Assembly (NCBI RefSeq): GCF_000003855.2 | Contig: NW_003101678.1 | Span: forward strand, 2,235,134-2,299,133 | DNA length: 64,000 nt | Reading direction: 5' to 3' | Source: Blastomyces gilchristii SLH14081 | Taxonomy: Eukaryota > Ascomycota > Eurotiomycetes > Onygenales > Ajellomycetaceae | In this document: piece by piece, positions 62,772 through 64,000 of the stretch | How the letters are laid out: each line of letters opens with the position of its first letter | How positions within the stretch are numbered: the stretch's first letter is position 1 | Made by a program: the position numbers and the translations under genes | The notes under the pieces: generated by a model | What the model was told of the DNA's origin: nothing | The model's database searches: none | Seen by the model: the letters and a program-made list of their open reading frames with translations, nothing else

Positions 62772-63304
62772 TGTAATATAATAGAATCAAAGCAGTGACT
62801 AGTCAGCAGCATTATATAGAGATAGTTGTTTGAGAAGCTGTATAAATGAGCTTGACTATCTTGCTTGAATAGTGAGCTTGTAGACTACAGAGTTATTACA
62901 AAAATATCACAGATATAATACTTAGTATATTAACAAGATTATATAAGAAACACAGTAACTCTTGTATATATTTCAGTAGAAGAAAAATGAATCACTGACT
63001 TCTTTGATAAGAAGTCAGCATCTAGCTATTCTATACAGACAATGAGTGAATACTCTTCTTTTATTCTATAAGTGAGAATAGCTGAAGTGATACCTCAGCA
63101 GCATCTTACTGTCAAGGAAGAGTAATCTGCTAATCTTATATAGAAGCAGAGTTCTTATATTCATTAATCAGATCTTTCTATGATATATCTGAATAATGTC
63201 ATAGAGTGGTTGAAAACCAGTTCAGATGGGATGAAATCATCCGCATGAAAGCGATGAGCCGTGTGGAACCGCAGCGGGGCCTTGGCGCGGCCGGGGGCGT
63301 GACA
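62772..63304 (-). repeat. Family C 5' LTR
   Basis: 533 bp. In sense it begins TGTCACGCCCCCGGCCGCGC, with this outer 100 bases unmutated and very CpG-rich. The inner end is mutated (tgtaatataatagaatc). The ORF 63164-63508 that crosses its border is a chance join of LTR and LINE sequence. Confidence 0.93.
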
Positions 63305-63493
63305 TAACAGAACTTCTTCATTCATCTCACTCAGACACTGCTTTTCAAGAATCTTGCTTACTTTTTCAAGTTCCTCTATTTCAAGAACTTGTTGTTTCTC
63401 TATTTCTTCTTTCTTTCTTCTCTTCAGAATTTCAATCTCAGGAATAGCATTTGAGAAAGCATCTTTTTCCACATTAACTGAGTGTATTTTTGA
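63305..63493 (-). pseudogene. LINE copy 2 ORF1, N-terminal part
   Basis: Resumes the LINE after the family C insertion. The start is at MRIMSSKIHSVN or its inner Met (near 63499-63508). A charged coiled-coil-like segment follows (LKRRKKEEIEKQQVLEIEEL), as is usual ahead of the RNA-binding part in LINE ORF1 proteins. Confidence 0.7.
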
Positions 63494-63508
63494 ACTCATT
63501 ATTCTCAC

Positions 63509-63718
63509 TCAATGAAAAGTTGATGAGGCTGTTTCAATTGAGATATTTATTGAACTCTTTTGAAAAGTTGGTCAGACTGTTTCAATTAAGAGATTTCTAA
63601 GTCTGTTTTCAATTGAAAAGTTGGTCAGACTGTTTCAAAAGAAGAATACAAGACTTTTGTGTATAAAACACCTGATTTTTTTCACACTAGTTCAGTAACT
63701 AGATTAGATTTTTAAAGA
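63509..63718 (-). repeat. LINE 5' UTR with subrepeats
   Basis: Three units built on gaaaagttggtcagactgtttcaatt start at 63514, 63562 and 63615 (48-53 bp apart). Such 5' subrepeats are common in LINE promoters. The LINE's exact 5' end cannot be fixed. Confidence 0.55.
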
Positions 63719-64000
63719 GAATCTAATAAACTAAAATTGATTTTTGAGATAAATTAATACAATTTTTACAATCTCTTTCTTGAGATACAGTGAGGAAAAG
63801 TATGATATCAATTAATAATAAATCAGATAATATGACAGTTTTTGAGAGAAAAACTGACAAAAAATAAATCAATTTTTTGCAGAGAAATTGATTAAAACTA
63901 TTTAATTTTATTCTGAATCATTCAATTCTTCTCACACAACAAGTATGTAACTCAAATTAGTTAACAAAGAGTATAAAAAAGAATTAAGTATTAATAAAAG
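63719..64000. repeat. Second copy of the 5764-6045 repeat
   Basis: 282 bases match 5764-6045 with scattered C/T and G/A differences and continue past the window end. Here the left side is not an LTR, so this copy shows the sequence before the Gypsy insertion seen at 5763. Confidence 0.85.

Larger units (their letters stand above)
55503..63304 (-). mobile_element. Gypsy family C (chromovirus), complete (TSD TAACA)
   Basis: A 7802-bp antisense Ty3/Gypsy element with two 533-bp LTRs and a perfect 5-bp duplication TAACA (55498-55502 and 63305-63309). It sits inside ORF1 of the reverse-strand LINE. It is about 2 kb longer than family A because of a non-pol segment of about 1.7 kb between the chromodomain and the 3' LTR, which holds a forward-strand frame. 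Confidence 0.95.

Noticed and set aside
63164..63508. 114-codon reverse ORF as one gene
   Set aside because: Its first part is the LINE ORF1 N-terminus and its second part is Gypsy C LTR. The target-site duplication falls at the join.
27311..64000. Centromere or telomere-proximal region
   Set aside because: Mutated nested transposons fit either, but there are no telomere repeats, no satellite array, and centromere identity cannot be read from sequence.
1..64000. CRISPR arrays, rRNA or tRNA genes
   Set aside because: No regularly spaced identical repeats, no rRNA-like block, and no cloverleaf with A and B boxes noticed. The tandem repeats present are microsatellites or a coding minisatellite. 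tRNAs were not searched exhaustively.

Overview
This window is nuclear DNA of a filamentous ascomycete (Pezizomycotina). It combines Tad1-like LINEs, chromodomain Ty3/Gypsy elements, very short introns (48-81 bp, mostly GTRNGT ... CTAAT ... AG) and transposons destroyed by dense C-to-T changes on both strands, as in repeat-induced point mutation (RIP). The class cannot be settled from sequence alone.

Layout. 1-19832 is a transposon graveyard: a LINE (1-4054), a 3' Gypsy remnant (4055-5763), an unidentified repeat, a small unmutated patch (6566-7071), a complete Gypsy element with target-site duplication ATAGA (7095-12851), a fold-back region (12990-13578), another Gypsy copy (13579-19294) and a LINE 3' end (19295-19832). 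19833-27310 is a sharply bounded island of normal base composition. In it I model four protein genes (215 aa, 103 aa, 644 aa in five exons, 146 aa), one weak ORF, and a BCS1-like AAA-ATPase interrupted by a single TGA. 27311-64000 is again mutated: an unidentified element (27311-32415, continuing at 38098) split by a complete Gypsy copy with duplication GTTAC (32416-38097), a 5'-truncated Gypsy copy in the opposite sense (38480-43361), an unidentified gene with an intact 5' end and a mutated body (43565 to about 46060), the 5' half of a second Gypsy family (46469-49726), a reverse-strand LINE joined to its pol (49727-55502, resuming at 63305), and a third, 7.8 kb chromovirus inserted in that LINE's ORF1 with duplication TAACA (55503-63304).

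The mutated elements keep long reading frames. Their in-frame stops are nearly all TGA at former Trp codons or TAA/TAG at former Gln codons, with few frameshifts. Surviving C is followed mostly by A or T; CpG and CpC are rare. That differs from the usual CpA-centred RIP signature. The outer ends of the LTRs are spared while the inner ends are mutated.

The island genes show no obvious shared pathway. Only the BCS1-like ATPase belongs to a family I recognise. The others look lineage-restricted. The most unusual items are the mutation context, the edge-sparing pattern, a 367-codon antisense frame inside the third Gypsy family, and the half-mutated gene at 43.6 kb. All gene models come from reading by eye; exon borders are inferred from splice consensus and phase.
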